Source: Flavobacteriales bacterium UBA3376
GTDB taxonomy: Bacteria > Bacteroidota > Bacteroidia > Flavobacteriales > Weeksellaceae
Assembly: GCA_002359055.1 (NCBI GenBank)
Contig: DEQC01000009.1
Span: forward strand, 1-14,561
Direction: 5' to 3'
Length of the DNA: 14,561 nt
The notes under the pieces are model-generated. The model was not told the DNA's origin. It searched no databases and worked only from the letters and a program-made list of their open reading frames with translations. The position numbers were made by a program, and so were the translations under genes. The first letter of the stretch is position 1, and each line of letters opens with the position of its first letter. Below, in pieces: positions 14,133 through 14,561 of this stretch.

Positions 14133-14561
14133 TTAATTAACTTCTTTTCTTTCCAGAAGATTTTTATAAATCAATCCTCCAATTACACCACCAGCGATTG
14201 GAGCCAGCCAAAACAACCATAATTGTTGAAGTGCCTGACCTTGAACAAAAATTGCTTGAGAAGTTGAACGTGCAGGATTGACCGATGTGTTAGTGATTGG
14301 AATACTTATCAAGTGAATCAGAGTAAGCGCTAAACCAATTGCAATACCAGCAAATTTCGGATTTGAATGCTTAGAGGTTGCGCCCATAATAATGATTACA
14401 AAAAACGCAGTTAAAATAAATTCAGCCAAAAAAGCTGCCAACATACTGTAACTTCTATCTTGATAAACTGCCTGTTCATAAAAATTTGTTGCAAAGGCCC
14501 CACCTCCATCTGTTGTAAAAACACCTGCACCATTCAAAATCGCCCACAATGCAGTTGCTGC
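14133..14561 (-). CDS. aqpZ: Aquaporin Z-like water channel (C-terminal part, cut by window edge)
   Basis: The frame is open from the window end at 14561 down to the TAA at 14135-14133, giving 143 codons including stop; the start lies outside the window. The visible part covers the second half of a major intrinsic protein, strongly like E. coli AqpZ: YSMLAAFLAEFILTAFFV, FAGIAIGLALTLIHLISIP, NTSVNPARST with the second NPA motif, and a final helix in FWLAPIAGGVIGGLIYKNLLE. The histidine of LTLIHLIS, the threonine of NTSVNPAR and the arginine of NPAR match three of the four selectivity-filter residues of water-selective AqpZ (H174, T183, R189), so rapid water passage, not glycerol, is expected. 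An internal TTG at 14549 is not a start: the conserved frame continues upstream of it. A terminator follows the stop directly. Confidence 0.95.
   Translation of the reverse strand, partial: AATALWAILNGAGVFTTDGGGAFATNFYEQAVYQDRSYSMLAAFLAEFILTAFFVIIIMGATSKHSNPKFAGIAIGLALTLIHLISIPITNTSVNPARSTSQAIFVQGQALQQLWLFWLAPIAGGVIGGLIYKNLLERKEVN

Noticed and set aside
14547..14549. TTG at 14549 read as start of a short aquaporin
   Set aside because: The frame stays open to the window end with AATALWAILNGAG, and a functional aquaporin needs the missing N-terminal half.
1..14561. CRISPR array, insertion sequence, prophage, tRNA or rRNA
   Set aside because: No regular direct repeats, transposase, integrase, terminal inverted repeats or cloverleaf-like segments were seen on either strand; nearly all bases are covered by core genes.

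Overview
The window is a compact, AT-rich chromosomal segment from a member of the Bacteroidota, almost certainly class Flavobacteriia. The evidence is the type IX secretion/gliding genes gldK, gldL and gldM, promoter-like elements of the Bacteroidetes form (TTG, about 19-21 bases, TAnnTTTG), start codons without clear Shine-Dalgarno sequences, a topoisomerase I without zinc fingers, and the gene order miaB / sigma-54 activator / lptE / TPR protein / secG. The GldM N-terminus looks more like the Chryseobacterium/Weeksella group than Flavobacterium, but this is a recollection of family sequences and genus is not claimed. It reads as conserved core genome; I see no insertion sequence, prophage, CRISPR array, tRNA or rRNA, and no gap longer than about 115 bases.

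Left part, minus strand (1-7515): read in the direction of transcription, a six-helix membrane protein of unknown function, topA, a degenerate arginase-fold protein (formimidoylglutamase-like) whose ATG overlaps the topA stop, then gldK, gldL and the first 230 codons of gldM, which leaves the window at base 1. GldK (outer-membrane lipoprotein, periplasmic ring) and GldL-GldM (inner-membrane motor driven by the proton gradient) are the core of the type IX secretion and gliding machine. Candidate promoters precede the membrane protein, topA and gldK.

Middle part, plus strand (7631-12128): miaB (tRNA ms2i6A methylthiolation), a sigma-54-type AAA+ activator with no N-terminal sensor domain, lptE (LPS transport lipoprotein), a protein with a C-terminal TPR-like helix pair, and secG (translocon subunit). 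The first four are tightly spaced (5-34 bases apart) and probably co-transcribed. secG has its own candidate promoter and is followed by a clear intrinsic terminator.

Right part (12180-14561): a voltage-gated-type potassium channel with a C-terminal zinc ribbon (minus), a divergent TIGR01777/YfcH-type NAD(P)-binding protein (plus), and the C-terminal part of an AqpZ aquaporin (minus, truncated by the window end). A strong hairpin at the convergent 3' ends of the last two genes probably terminates the aquaporin transcript and lies partly inside the neighbour's coding sequence.

I did not find an evidently new multi-gene system. The points most worth a second look are the arginase-fold protein that appears to have lost most metal ligands and sits between topA and gldK, the channel with a zinc ribbon, the sensor-less sigma-54 activator next to lptE, and the divergent promoter region at 7535-7611.
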